Source of the DNA: Arthrobacter sp. Marseille-P9274
GTDB lineage: Bacteria; Actinomycetota; Actinomycetes; Actinomycetales; Micrococcaceae
DNA: 64,000 nucleotides
Direction of reading: 5' to 3'
Assembly: GCF_946892675.1 (NCBI RefSeq)
Contig: NZ_CAMPOV010000005.1
Coordinates: 1 to 64,000 of the forward strand
The position numbers and the translations under genes were made by a program. Positions within the stretch are counted from its first letter, which is position 1. Each line of letters begins with the position of its first letter. The notes beneath the pieces are model-generated. The model was not told the DNA's origin. It saw only the letters and a list, made by a program, of their open reading frames with translations, and searched no databases. Shown here piece by piece: positions 1 through 7,652 of the stretch.

Positions 1-2
1 GG

Positions 3-689
3 AACGGGGCCGGAACGGACACGCTCGCCGGCGTCACGGACGGCCGCTTCGGCGCCGCGGCCGGTGACCCCGCTGCCGGTGCCGCCGCCCAGGTCGGTGA
101 CGCCGTTGCCGGTGCTGCCTGTGCCGGGGAGGTGTGGGGCGGCGGGAACGTGAAGGCGTTTGTCGCGGTGACGATCCCGCTGGCGACCGCCGCGGGCGGG
201 GACGAGCCGGGCGAACTGGCCGGGTACGGGCCGATCCCGCCCGGGATGGCGCGAAGGATCGCGGGCCTGGCGAAAACGTGGCTGCCGGTCATCACCGACG
301 AACACGACAAAGCCGTGATGGTGGCCCGGGAGATGCGGCACCCGCCCGAATGGCTCAAACGCCACGTGCGACTGCGGGACGGGACCTGCCGAGGGCTGGG
401 TTGCCGGACCCAGTGGAAGCACTGCGAACTCGACCACACGCTGGCGTGGGAACACGGCGGCAAGACCGAGCTGGAGAACCTCGCCCTGCGCTGCAAACCC
501 GACCACCTGTCCAAACACAACGACGGCTGGCACACCACACAGGAGCCACACGGGGTGATCCGCCACCAGACCAGGACCGGGCAGACCTACACGAGCTACC
601 CGGACGGGTCCTGGGTCTCCCATGGCATCAAGCCGCCACCGCCCCCGCCACCGGACCCCTTCAACGACACCACACCACCACCCTTCTGA
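3..689 (+). CDS. HNH endonuclease, DUF222/13E12 family, 5'-truncated
   Basis: The reading frame is already open at base 3 and has no stop before 689, so the window holds only the C-terminal part of a larger protein. The stretch VKAFVAVTIPLA followed by a helical segment is typical of the DUF222 region. It is followed by an HNH nuclease core (about bases 370-520) with RLRDGTCRGLGCR, then CELDHTLAWEHGG and a final KPDHLSKH. The Cys pairs would hold a structural zinc and the Asp-His and final His would form the active site. The tail is proline-rich. These genes occur in many scattered copies in actinobacterial genomes and the biological role is unclear; a defence or selfish-element role is only inference. 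Confidence 0.85.
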   Translation, partial: NGAGTDTLAGVTDGRFGAAAGDPAAGAAAQVGDAVAGAACAGEVWGGGNVKAFVAVTIPLATAAGGDEPGELAGYGPIPPGMARRIAGLAKTWLPVITDEHDKAVMVAREMRHPPEWLKRHVRLRDGTCRGLGCRTQWKHCELDHTLAWEHGGKTELENLALRCKPDHLSKHNDGWHTTQEPHGVIRHQTRTGQTYTSYPDGSWVSHGIKPPPPPPPDPFNDTTPPPF

Positions 690-879
690 GGCGAGTAGAC
701 GCCCAAGCAGCTGAACCCTGCCCGCGGCGCCAGGGTCGAAAGACGAACCCGACGAGCGCAGACGCCTACCAAACAGGCGAGTAATCCTGGCGGAGTAATT
801 GGAGGTCTAGGCAGGAAGGTCCAACTGGGCCACCGATAAGGCAGTCTGTCCGGATCTCATGGGCCGGCCGAGGAAAACG

Positions 880-946
880 CCGAAGCAAACTGCAAACTGT
901 CAGCCGAAGCAGACTGCAAACCGTGAGCCGAAGCAGACTATTAATG
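880..946. repeat. three imperfect ~24-bp direct repeats
   Basis: Three head-to-tail copies built on GCCGAAGCAGACTGCAAAC lie in the 306-bp gap between the HNH gene and pheA. The third copy diverges after its first 13 bases. A related inverted piece (GCAGTCTGT) lies at 841-849. Nothing else was seen in this gap: no gene or clear terminator. Confidence 0.7.
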
Positions 947-995
947 GTCGGGACGACGGCAGCGGAAGGGAACCGCGAAGCAGGTCCCGCCGTCG

Positions 996-1853
996 CTAGT
1001 TACTGGCGCCGTGCGACAGCCGGAAAGGTGCCGCCGGGTAGACGCCGAGGATCTTGATCTTGGTGGTGAAGAACTCCAGTTCCTCGAAGGCGTGCACCAT
1101 GGCCGGGTCCTCGGGGTGGCCTTCGACGTCCACCATGAACTTCGTGGCGGCGAACTCGTTGCCCTCCATGTAGCTCTCCAAGCGCGTCATGTTGATGCCG
1201 TTGGTGGCAAACCCGCCCAGGGCCTTGTAGAGCGCGGCCGGGACGTTACGGACCCGGAAGACGAAGCTGGTCACGGCCGGGCCGGGCAGTTCTGCGCGGG
1301 TGGGGACCGGGCTTTTGTCCGCCAGCAGGATGAAGCGCGTGGTGTTGGTCGGGTCGTCTTCGGCGTCGGTGGCCAGCACGTCCAGCCCGTACAGGTCCGC
1401 GGCCATTGGCGGGGCGAGGGAGACCTTGGTCGGGTCCTGCCACTGGCTGACTTCGCGAGCGGATCCGGCCGTATCGCCGGCGATGACTGGCTTGAGGCCG
1501 TGCTGGCGGATGAGCTTGCGGCACTGGCCGAGGGCGTGGATGTGGCTGTGCACCTCGCGGGCCTGTTCAATGCTGGACCCGGGGATGCCGAGCAGGCTGA
1601 AACGGATGCGCAGGTAATGCTCGCCGATGATCTGCAGCGAGGTCTCCGGCAGCATCGCGTGGATGTCCGCCACCCGGCCGGCGATCGAGTTGTCGATCGG
1701 GATCATCGCCAGCTGGGCCTCTCCGCTGGCGACCTTGGCGAAGGTGTCCTCGAAGCTGGCGCATGGCACGGCTTCCCAATCCGGGCGCACTTCAGTGCAG
1801 GCCATGTGGGAATTGGAGCCGGGTTCTCCCTGGTAGGCGATCGCGAAGGTCAT
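996..1853 (-). CDS. pheA: prephenate dehydratase
   Basis: Converts prephenate to phenylpyruvate in phenylalanine synthesis (cytoplasm). The 285-residue protein has the usual length and order for the monofunctional actinobacterial enzyme. A periplasmic-binding-like catalytic domain (about 1-185) carries IPIDNSIAGRV near 51-61 and the diagnostic TTRF at 171-174, whose Thr is catalytic in the family. An ACT regulatory domain follows (about 195-275) with GGFATNGINMTRLESY, where phenylalanine feedback normally acts. There is no chorismate mutase domain. The start ATG is followed directly by the conserved FAIAYQGEPGSNS start. It is 17 bp from the upstream same-strand MgtC-like gene, so co-transcription is possible. 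Confidence 0.95.
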   Translation of the reverse strand: MTFAIAYQGEPGSNSHMACTEVRPDWEAVPCASFEDTFAKVASGEAQLAMIPIDNSIAGRVADIHAMLPETSLQIIGEHYLRIRFSLLGIPGSSIEQAREVHSHIHALGQCRKLIRQHGLKPVIAGDTAGSAREVSQWQDPTKVSLAPPMAADLYGLDVLATDAEDDPTNTTRFILLADKSPVPTRAELPGPAVTSFVFRVRNVPAALYKALGGFATNGINMTRLESYMEGNEFAATKFMVDVEGHPEDPAMVHAFEELEFFTTKIKILGVYPAAPFRLSHGASN

Positions 1854-1869
1854 GGATCGAATTATCCCA

Positions 1870-2580
1870 TCAGGTGTTCTCGTCGCTGACCACCTCGACC
1901 GCCGAGACTTTTTCCATGACGCACAGGCCCTCCACCAGTTGGTCGAGGGATCCGGCGGCGTGCTGGATCCGCAGGTCCACGTGCAGCATGGCCTGACCGT
2001 CGTCGCGGCGGAAACGCCGCGTGCGGCTCAGAGCGGCTTCGAAACCCAGTTCGGCAGCCCGCTCCACCACGCGCTGCAGCACGCCTTCTTCGTACTGCAC
2101 CTCCACGCTGAAGTCGCGGACCTTGTCGCCGGGCGAGACCCACCGGCCGACAGTCGCCAGAACGACGACGGTGGCCAGGTGCAGCAGGGTCGCCAGCACC
2201 GCGATCAGCGGCATCCCGGCCGCGCAGGCCATGCCGATGGCGGCGGTCATCCAGATGGACGCGGCGGTGGTCAGGCCGGACACCGCGTTGCGCCGGACAA
2301 AGATGACGCCGGCTCCAAGGAAGCCGATGCCGGTGACGATCTGCGCCGCGATGCGGGAGGGGTCCAGGACCACGTCGCTGCCGATCACATTCCCGAAGCC
2401 GTAGGCGGAGACCAGAGTGAACAGCGCCGAGCCCAGCCCCACCAGGGTGTGGGTGCGCAGCCCGGCGCTTTTAAGCTTGCGCTCGCGCTCGATCCCCACG
2501 ACCGCGGAGAGCACGAAGGCCAGCAGCAGCATTGCGAACTGCGTCATTATCGTGTCCGGCAGCAGGTCGATCTCCAGCAA
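1870..2580 (-). CDS. MgtC/SapB family membrane protein
   Basis: A 236-residue protein with an N-terminal membrane region of about five helices and a C-terminal soluble ACT-like region (about 155-236). VGIERER (28-34) and GLRTHTLVGLG (40-50) are the hallmark MgtC/SapB motifs. MgtC proteins help growth at low Mg2+ and modulate ATP synthase or membrane potential; the role here is inferred only from family. The start is probably TTG at 2580, because AAGGAG sits six bases before it; the next ATG (2547) lacks a comparable site. Stop is 17 bp before pheA. No magnesium-sensing leader was recognised upstream. Confidence 0.85.
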   Translation of the reverse strand: MLEIDLLPDTIMTQFAMLLLAFVLSAVVGIERERKLKSAGLRTHTLVGLGSALFTLVSAYGFGNVIGSDVVLDPSRIAAQIVTGIGFLGAGVIFVRRNAVSGLTTAASIWMTAAIGMACAAGMPLIAVLATLLHLATVVVLATVGRWVSPGDKVRDFSVEVQYEEGVLQRVVERAAELGFEAALSRTRRFRRDDGQAMLHVDLRIQHAAGSLDQLVEGLCVMEKVSAVEVVSDENT

Positions 2581-2875
2581 TGCATACTCCTTCGCGGCCC
2601 CGTTATGCGGCTGCTCTCCAGCCTAATCTCCGGGGCAGGCGGTGCACGGCTAGGTGAGCCTGAGGAGGGAGAATGACGGCGGCGCGAACCCTATGGCGCC
2701 GAAGTGAACTTTGCAAAACATCGGCCGAAATCTGTCCTCCGGTCTCGGCTCACCGGAAGTTAAACGATACATTCGAAGGGACGGTGCAGTCCCCAGCTGT
2801 GCCGTTTTCTCTGCCCAGAGAACGATCGTATTGATTTCGATTCTGACACCCCCTAATTGAAGCGAGTATCAAAAT
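2581..2875. promoter_or_regulatory. divergent intergenic region, probable promoters
   Basis: This 295-bp stretch separates the MgtC-like gene from the surface-protein gene and is clearly more AT-rich than its surroundings from about 2700 onward, as expected for divergent promoters. A small inverted repeat (TTCTCTGCCCAGAGAA, 2808-2823) could be an operator. No precise -35/-10 pair can be assigned with confidence and no small gene was found. Confidence 0.35.
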
Positions 2876-3400
2876 ATGAAAAAGACCCTTTCAACCGTGA
2901 CGCTGGCCCTGGCCATCGCGTTCACCTCAGGAACGGCCGCCCACGCCAACACCGCCGACTACCCTGCCCCCGAGCAGGCCGTCACCGTCTCCGAGGCCCG
3001 CGTCTCGGCCGGCGACAGCGTTGTGGTTTCAGCGAGCGGCCTGGAAGCCAATGAAGAGGCCACCGTCGCCGTGGCCCAGAACCAGTCGGGCAAGAACATC
3101 GCCGAGATCGATACCGCGGCGAACGCCGAGGGCGAGGTCTCCGAAGAGGTCACGTTCGAGAAGCCGGGACGGCACTGGGTCACCGTGACCGGTGACGAGA
3201 CCGGCGTGGTCGGGACGGCCTCCGTCGTCGTGACCGGCGGAGCGGGCGCTGCGGGCAAGGGCCCGGAGAAGCTTGACGTAGACCGCTCCGGCGCCACCAC
3301 CGAGACCGATCCCGCGGTCCTGTGGGGCATCGGCGGAGCCGGTCTGCTCCTGGTAGCCGGCGCTGCCGGAACCGTGGCGCTCAAGCGTCGCAACAGCTAA
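2876..3400 (+). CDS. secreted or membrane-anchored surface protein
   Basis: A 174-residue protein with a Sec signal peptide (KK, then a hydrophobic stretch, probable cleavage after AHA at 22-24). An extracellular region of about 95 residues looks like a small Ig-like/beta-sandwich domain, rich in Val, Ser and Glu. An acidic/Thr linker follows, then a C-terminal membrane span with a KRR stop (about 145-174). The layout resembles an LPXTG-anchored protein, but no LPXTG-type motif precedes the helix, so it is probably held by the helix itself. The ribosome site before the ATG is weak. The function is unknown and the family was not recognised. Confidence 0.7.
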   Translation: MKKTLSTVTLALAIAFTSGTAAHANTADYPAPEQAVTVSEARVSAGDSVVVSASGLEANEEATVAVAQNQSGKNIAEIDTAANAEGEVSEEVTFEKPGRHWVTVTGDETGVVGTASVVVTGGAGAAGKGPEKLDVDRSGATTETDPAVLWGIGGAGLLLVAGAAGTVALKRRNS

Positions 3401-3419
3401 CAGCTAACAGGTAACAGCT
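3392..3419 (+). repeat. 7-bp tandem repeat x4 containing the stop codon
   Basis: Units AACAGCT, AACAGCT, AACAGGT, AACAGCT run through the end of the surface-protein gene; its TAA stop is formed by the junction of units 1 and 2. Confidence 0.85.
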
Positions 3420-3428
3420 GGAGCAGCT

Positions 3429-3473
3429 GAGCCGGTCGGTAGTCGGGGGGACTGCCGGCCGGCTCTACTGTTT
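3429..3473 (+). terminator. intrinsic terminator after the surface-protein gene
   Basis: A 16-bp stem (3429-3444 pairs with 3450-3465, two G-T pairs as DNA) closes a GGGGG loop and is followed by TACTGTTT. It lies 28 bp after the stop. It may also serve the convergent ABC ATPase gene. Confidence 0.8.
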
Positions 3474-3498
3474 AAGGACGGCCGGGGTAGCCGCCGGG

Positions 3499-3569
3499 TC
3501 GCGGTGCCTATAAGTCGCGGTGCCTAAAAGGGGGACGCAGTGCTTGGAAGGGGCAGTGCCTAGAAGGGA
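3499..3569 (-). repeat. four imperfect 16-20-bp repeats at the 3' end of the ABC ATPase gene
   Basis: Four diverged copies of a unit reading GCAGTGCCTAGAAGGG on the plus strand occupy 3499-3514, 3515-3534, 3536-3553 and 3554-3569. The last copy contains the real stop of the ATPase gene (3560-3562). The sister copies carry TAG, TAG and CAA at the matching position, read on the coding strand. Confidence 0.75.
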
Positions 3570-4357
3570 TTGAGCAGCCGGTGCACGAACTGGCGGGTCC
3601 GCTCCTCGCGTGGCTCGCGCAGGACCTGGTCCGGGTGGCCGCGCTCCACGACGACGCCGCCGTCCATAAAGACAACCTCTGTGGCCACCTCGCGGGCGAA
3701 GGCCAGCTCATGGGTGACCATCACCATCGTCCAGCCTTCCTCGGCGAGTTCCTTGATCACGTGCAGCACGTCGCCCACCAGCTCCGGGTCCAGCGCCGAG
3801 GTGGGCTCGTCGAACAGCAGCAGGGCGGGCTTGAGCGCCAGCGCGCGGACGATGCCGACGCGCTGCTGCTGTCCGCCGGAGAGCTGGTGCGGGTACTGGT
3901 CCTTCTTGTCCTGCAGACCGACGCGGCGCAGCAGGTCCTCTGCCTCCCGGACGGCCTCGGCCTTGGGCCGCTTCTGCACCTGGACGGGGCCCTCGACGAT
4001 GTTCTCCAGCACGGTGCGGTGCGGGAACAGGTTGTAGTGCTGGAACACCATGCCGGAGCGGTCGCGCAGGGCGGCGAGCTGGCGGCGGGAGACCTGCCTG
4101 CCGAACTCTACGGAAGGTCCGCCGCGGAAGGCGACCCGTCCGCCGTCGGGAATTTCGAGGCCGTTCAGGCAGCGCAGCACGGTGGTCTTGCCCGAGCCCG
4201 ACGGGCCGATCAGCGCCAGGACCTGGCCCTGCGAGACTGAAAGGTCGATCGATTTGAGCACGTGGTTCTCGCCGAAGGACTTGCGCAGCTCCGTCACGGC
4301 CACGACCGGGTCGTTGGCGCCGCCTCCGGGCGGGGTACGGGAATCAGTGGGCGACAT
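3560..4357 (-). CDS. polar amino acid ABC transporter, ATP-binding protein
   Basis: A 265-residue ATPase of the GlnQ/TcyN type that would energise the neighbouring permease at the inner face of the membrane. It has Walker A GPSGSGKTT (51-59), signature LSGGQQQR (159-166), Walker B LLLFDEPTSALD (179-190) and the switch His in VTHEL. ATG 4357 is chosen because AAGGAGG lies ten bases before it; a longer frame from GTG 4393 has no such site. It overlaps the permease gene by 14 bp, so the two are translationally coupled. The 3' end carries the tandem repeats listed separately. Substrate is inferred from the binding protein (cystine or another sulfur amino acid). Confidence 0.92.
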   Translation of the reverse strand: MSPTDSRTPPGGGANDPVVAVTELRKSFGENHVLKSIDLSVSQGQVLALIGPSGSGKTTVLRCLNGLEIPDGGRVAFRGGPSVEFGRQVSRRQLAALRDRSGMVFQHYNLFPHRTVLENIVEGPVQVQKRPKAEAVREAEDLLRRVGLQDKKDQYPHQLSGGQQQRVGIVRALALKPALLLFDEPTSALDPELVGDVLHVIKELAEEGWTMVMVTHELAFAREVATEVVFMDGGVVVERGHPDQVLREPREERTRQFVHRLLNPF

Positions 4358-5009
4358 AGCGGCCCAGCCTCCTTTCAAGCCGGGTCTGTCCACTGGAGAG
4401 GACCAGGCAGAACACCCAGTAGACCGCGGCTGCCTCCAGGTACAGGAGCATGAATTCCTGGCTGAACGCCGCGATCTCCTGCGCCTGCCGGAACAGCTCG
4501 GTCACCAGGATCAGCGATGCGAGCGAGGTGTCTTTGACCAGCGAAATGAACGTGTTGGACAGCGGCGGGACGGAAACCCGCGCGGCCTGCGGCAGGATCA
4601 CCCGGCGCAGCGTCAGTCCGCGCGACATGCCGATCGTGTGCCCGGCCTCCCACTGGCCCTTGGGCACGGAGAGGATGGCAGCGCGGATGATCTCCGCGGC
4701 ATAGCCGCCCACATTGAGCGAGAATGCGATGAGGGCGCTGGGCCACGGCGGCAGCACGACGCCGATCGAGGGAAGCCCGTAGAAAATCACGAACAGCTGA
4801 ACCAGCAGGGGCGTGCCGCGGATGACCGACACGTAGGCGCGGCCAATGGCAGCCAGGACGGCGTTGCCGCTCAACCGCATCAGGGCCACTACCAGGGCCA
4901 ACAGCAGCCCGAGCGCGAAGCTGGCCAGGGACAGCGGTATGGTCCCCGTCAGGCCGGCCCGGACGATCGGCCAGAGCGACGTCCTGAGCAGCTCCCAGTC
5001 CACATTCAT
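4344..5009 (-). CDS. polar amino acid ABC transporter, permease
   Basis: A 221-residue His/Glu/Gln/Arg-type permease with about five membrane helices. The EAA-loop region reads about QWEAGHTIGMSRGLTLRRVILPQA, which would dock on the ATPase. One gene supplies the permease, so a homodimer is likely. It is transcribed toward the ATPase gene with a 14-bp overlap. The binding-protein gene lies about 1.5 kb upstream on the same strand but is separated from it by an opposite-strand M20 gene, so it probably has its own promoter. The ribosome site before ATG 5009 is weak. Confidence 0.9.
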   Translation of the reverse strand: MNVDWELLRTSLWPIVRAGLTGTIPLSLASFALGLLLALVVALMRLSGNAVLAAIGRAYVSVIRGTPLLVQLFVIFYGLPSIGVVLPPWPSALIAFSLNVGGYAAEIIRAAILSVPKGQWEAGHTIGMSRGLTLRRVILPQAARVSVPPLSNTFISLVKDTSLASLILVTELFRQAQEIAAFSQEFMLLYLEAAAVYWVFCLVLSSGQTRLERRLGRYVAH

Positions 5010-5122
5010 AGGTTCAGGCTAGTGCACCGGCGGAAGCGGACCGGCCCGGCACTTCCCGCGGCACGCCGGAAGTGGTTGAATCAGCCCATCGCGCGTGACG
5101 GGATCCAGCCCAGGGGGACCGG

Positions 5123-5266
5123 ATGGCTGAACATGAACTGGCATTCCTCGCTACCAATGACCCGTGCGCGATCACACGGGGCCGGGCGATGCCCGTGGAA
5201 CAGCCCGGATATCGGCTCATCGGGTTCCGCAACGCTGCGCGCGTGTACGGGTTGGAGGGCTCATGA
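5123..5266 (+). CDS. small ORF (47 aa) overlapping the M20 deacylase start
   Basis: An ATG preceded by CAGGGGGA opens 48 codons that end in a TGA sharing bases with the M20 start (ATGA at 5263-5266), the usual signature of translational coupling. Its C-terminus contains RNAARVYGLEGS, which resembles the NAARLYGL ending of many TIM-barrel amidohydrolases. It may therefore be the 3' stub of a lost hydrolase gene or a genuine small protein. An in-frame stop lies at 5096-5098, so it cannot extend far upstream. Family and function are unknown. Confidence 0.45.
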   Translation: MAEHELAFLATNDPCAITRGRAMPVEQPGYRLIGFRNAARVYGLEGS

Positions 5267-6468
5267 TTCATTCTGCCGAGGAACTGTTCGAAGCGCTCAC
5301 GGTGGCGCTGGACGGCGAGTTGGACGCCGCCGTCGCGCTCCGCCACAGTCTGCACCAGTACCCCTGCCTGTCCGGGAAGGAAGCCCCGGCCGCGGCAACC
5401 CTGGCCACGGCGCTGGGCCTGCCGGTCAGGTCCATTGCGGGGACCGGGTTCATGGCGCGCACCGGTCCGGACTTCGGTCCGGCCGTGGGCATCCGCGCCG
5501 AGCTGGACGCGCTGCCGCTGTATGAGGCCACCGGGGTCGAGTGGGCCGCGGAGAACGGCGTCATGCACGCCTGCGGGCACGATGTGCACCAGGCCGCCAT
5601 GGTCGCCTTCGTGCGGGCGGCCGGAAGGGTCCGGCTGCCCGCCGCGGTGGTGGCGATCGCCCAGCCGCGCGAGGAAGGGCACCCCTCCGGTGCGCGCGAC
5701 ATCGTGGACGAGGGAGGACTGGAGGCAGCCGGGATCGGAGCGGTGCTGGCGGTCCACGTCCACCACGCCCTGCCCGCGGGCTCCGTCAGCATCCTCGGCG
5801 GAAGCGTCAACGCCGCCTACGACGAGTTCACGATCACCGTGCACGGGCGGGGCGGGCACGGCGCCTACCCGCACCTGGCGATCGATCCCGTGCCGGTCGC
5901 GGCCCGGATCACGCTCGCGCTCTACGACCTCGTCCGCAGCAGCGTCAATCCGGTCGAAGCCGCGACGCTCACGGTCGGCATGCTCTCCGCGGGCACCGCC
6001 CGCAACATCATCCCGGACATGGCGGTGCTGGGCGGCACGCTGCGGAGCATGACCGTCGAGGACCAAGAACGTATGCACCGAGGCCTGCGCGAGGTCGCCG
6101 AGCACCAGGCGATGTCCTTCGGGGCGCGCGCGGCGGTAAGCATCGACCGCGGCGATCCCGTCCTGGTGAACGACGACGAAATGGCCCGCCTCGGCGCCCG
6201 GTGGGTCCATCGCGCGGGCCTGCCGCTGGGTGAGCCTCTTCGCAGCTGCGGCTCCGACGACTTCGCCTTCTTCACGCAGAAGGTGCCCGGGGTGATGGCC
6301 TTCCTGGGCGTGGACGGCCACGAGAGCATGGTCGCTCCGGAGCATCCGCGGGCGCTGCACTCCAGCTCGTTCCTGCCCGCGGACTCGGCGGTGGAACAGA
6401 CGGCCCGGGCGCTCGCCGGCATGTACGTGGGCGCGGCGCTGCGGCTCGGCGTCGTCTCCGAGCCCTAA
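5263..6468 (+). CDS. M20 family metallo-amidohydrolase (N-acyl amino acid deacylase type)
   Basis: A 401-residue M20D-type enzyme that would hydrolyse an N-acyl amino acid in the cytoplasm. HACGHDVH (102-109) supplies metal ligands, the acidic pair in QPREEGHPSG (137-138) provides the catalytic base, and a central dimerisation domain starts near GGRGGHGAYPH. ATG 5263 follows GGAGG at a good distance; an upstream in-frame start at 5164 lacks one. It sits on the opposite strand between the binding-protein and permease genes of a cystine-like transporter. In Bacillus, M20 deacetylases of the SndA/SndB type accompany such transporters to process N-acetyl-cysteine adducts; a similar role here is inference. 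Confidence 0.88.
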   Translation: MIHSAEELFEALTVALDGELDAAVALRHSLHQYPCLSGKEAPAAATLATALGLPVRSIAGTGFMARTGPDFGPAVGIRAELDALPLYEATGVEWAAENGVMHACGHDVHQAAMVAFVRAAGRVRLPAAVVAIAQPREEGHPSGARDIVDEGGLEAAGIGAVLAVHVHHALPAGSVSILGGSVNAAYDEFTITVHGRGGHGAYPHLAIDPVPVAARITLALYDLVRSSVNPVEAATLTVGMLSAGTARNIIPDMAVLGGTLRSMTVEDQERMHRGLREVAEHQAMSFGARAAVSIDRGDPVLVNDDEMARLGARWVHRAGLPLGEPLRSCGSDDFAFFTQKVPGVMAFLGVDGHESMVAPEHPRALHSSSFLPADSAVEQTARALAGMYVGAALRLGVVSEP

Positions 6469-6495
6469 GGCCGGGACGGACCGAGCCGCAGCGTC

Positions 6496-7320
6496 CTACT
6501 GGGAGACGTCTTCGCCGAAGTACTTCTCGGAGATCTTGGCCAGGGTGCCGTCGGCGCGAAGCTCGTCCAGGGCCTTGTTGGCGGCGTCCACCAGTTCGGT
6601 GCTGCCCTTCTGGAAGGCCAGCCCCACCTTCGACTGCTCCTCCGTCGTGGCTGCGACCTTAATGTCCTTGTTGTTGTTGGTGGACTGGTAGTCGAGGTAG
6701 GTGAGGTTGTCGTTGATGGTTGCGTCGACGCGGCCCTGTTCCAGGAGGGAGACGGCCTGCGCCCAGCCTTCGACGGACTCTACGTTGGCGCCGGAATCCT
6801 TGGCGAGCGTGTACCAGTTGCTGGTCAGCGACTGCGCTGTTGTCTTGCCGTCCAGGTCTGCGAAGGAATTGATGTCCGAGTTGTCCGCCTTGGTGACGAT
6901 GACGCCGTTGCTGACCGTGTACGGCTCGGAGAAGTCGTACTTCGCCTTGCGCTCGTCATTGATGGTGACCTGGTTGGCAATCACCTCGAAGCGGCCGGCC
7001 TCCAGGCCGGCGAAGATCGCGTCCCACTGGGTTTCCTCGAACTTGGGCTCCACGCCCAGTTTCTTCGCGACCTCGGTGATGACCTCGACGTCGTAACCCG
7101 TCAGCTCGCCGGCGCCGTCCTGGTGGAAGGAGAACGGGCGGTAGGTGCCCTCCGTGCCGACGGTCAATACGCCGTCCTGCTTCACCTGTTCCAGCGTGAC
7201 GGGAGCTGCGCTCGCCGAACCGCTCGAGCCGTCCTGGGCGGGCTGGGAACTTCCGCAGCCGGCCACTGCAAGCGTGAGGGCGGCGGCTGCTCCGAGCAGG
7301 GAAAGGCGGCGACGATTCAT
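6496..7320 (-). CDS. polar amino acid ABC transporter, substrate-binding lipoprotein
   Basis: A 274-residue family 3 solute-binding protein. The signal peptide ends in a lipobox (AVAGC, Cys 22). The fold starts with VTLEQVKQDGVLTVGTEGTYRPFSF and contains YDFSEPYTVSNG and AQSLTSNWYTLAKD, and it ends with ISEKYFGEDVS. The last two resemble Bacillus TcyJ/TcyK-type cystine or S-methylcysteine binding proteins, hence the guess at sulfur amino acids. ATG 7320 follows AAAGGA; the in-frame GTG 7341 would only add residues before the signal peptide. It converges with the M20 gene (27 bp between the stops). Confidence 0.9.
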   Translation of the reverse strand: MNRRRLSLLGAAAALTLAVAGCGSSQPAQDGSSGSASAAPVTLEQVKQDGVLTVGTEGTYRPFSFHQDGAGELTGYDVEVITEVAKKLGVEPKFEETQWDAIFAGLEAGRFEVIANQVTINDERKAKYDFSEPYTVSNGVIVTKADNSDINSFADLDGKTTAQSLTSNWYTLAKDSGANVESVEGWAQAVSLLEQGRVDATINDNLTYLDYQSTNNNKDIKVAATTEEQSKVGLAFQKGSTELVDAANKALDELRADGTLAKISEKYFGEDVSQ

Positions 7321-7430
7321 TGCTTCAAATCCTTTGGACACTGGCCTGGCCGGCGCCTGTTGGCGGCGGCGACGTTGAACGCTAGCACGTACAACAAGCG
7401 CGCATCGGCTGATTGTTCCGAAGTGTGACA

Positions 7431-7473
7431 GGGCCGTGCCCTCCGTCCCGAATTCGGGCGGAAAGCACGGCCC
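7431..7473. terminator. strong intergenic hairpin
   Basis: GGGCCGTGC (7431-7439) pairs with GCACGGCCC (7465-7473), and an inner arm pairs CCCGAA with TTCGGG. It lies between the 3' side of the SRPBCC gene and the 5' side of the binding-protein gene (both minus strand). It could terminate the former or act in the leader of the latter. There is no U-run. Confidence 0.45.
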
Positions 7474-7501
7474 CGCAGGCTACCTCAGGTTCTGCCCGCG
7501 G

Positions 7502-7588
7502 CCTGCAATGTACTCCCGGCTCCGCTGCGACCTGCAATGTACTCCAGGCTCCGCTGCAGCCTGCGACGTACTCCCGGTTCCGCTGCGA
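7502..7588. repeat. three tandem 29-bp repeats
   Basis: Units at 7502-7530, 7531-7559 and 7560-7588 start CCTGCAATGTACTCC (third copy CCTGCGACGTACTCC) and end CCGCTGCGA or CCGCTGCAG, with only a few differences. They fill most of the 332-bp gap between 7321 and 7652, which otherwise holds the hairpin at 7431 and no convincing gene. Confidence 0.85.
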
Positions 7589-7652
7589 AACGGAAATCTG
7601 CCGACGGTTCAGAGCGGGGGTGGTCTTCCCCTTCGCAGCAAAGCGGCCGGGC

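Noticed and set aside
4050-5525. 491-codon open frame on the plus strand over the ABC transporter genes
   Set aside because: It runs antisense to two well-supported genes and its translation has no recognisable domain; high GC keeps shadow frames open.
5014-6360. 448-codon open frame on the minus strand across the M20 gene
   Set aside because: Antisense shadow of the M20 deacylase, low-complexity Arg/Gly/His-rich translation.
7502-7588. Possible mini CRISPR array
   Set aside because: The units are directly adjacent with no unique spacers, are too few, and no cas genes lie nearby.
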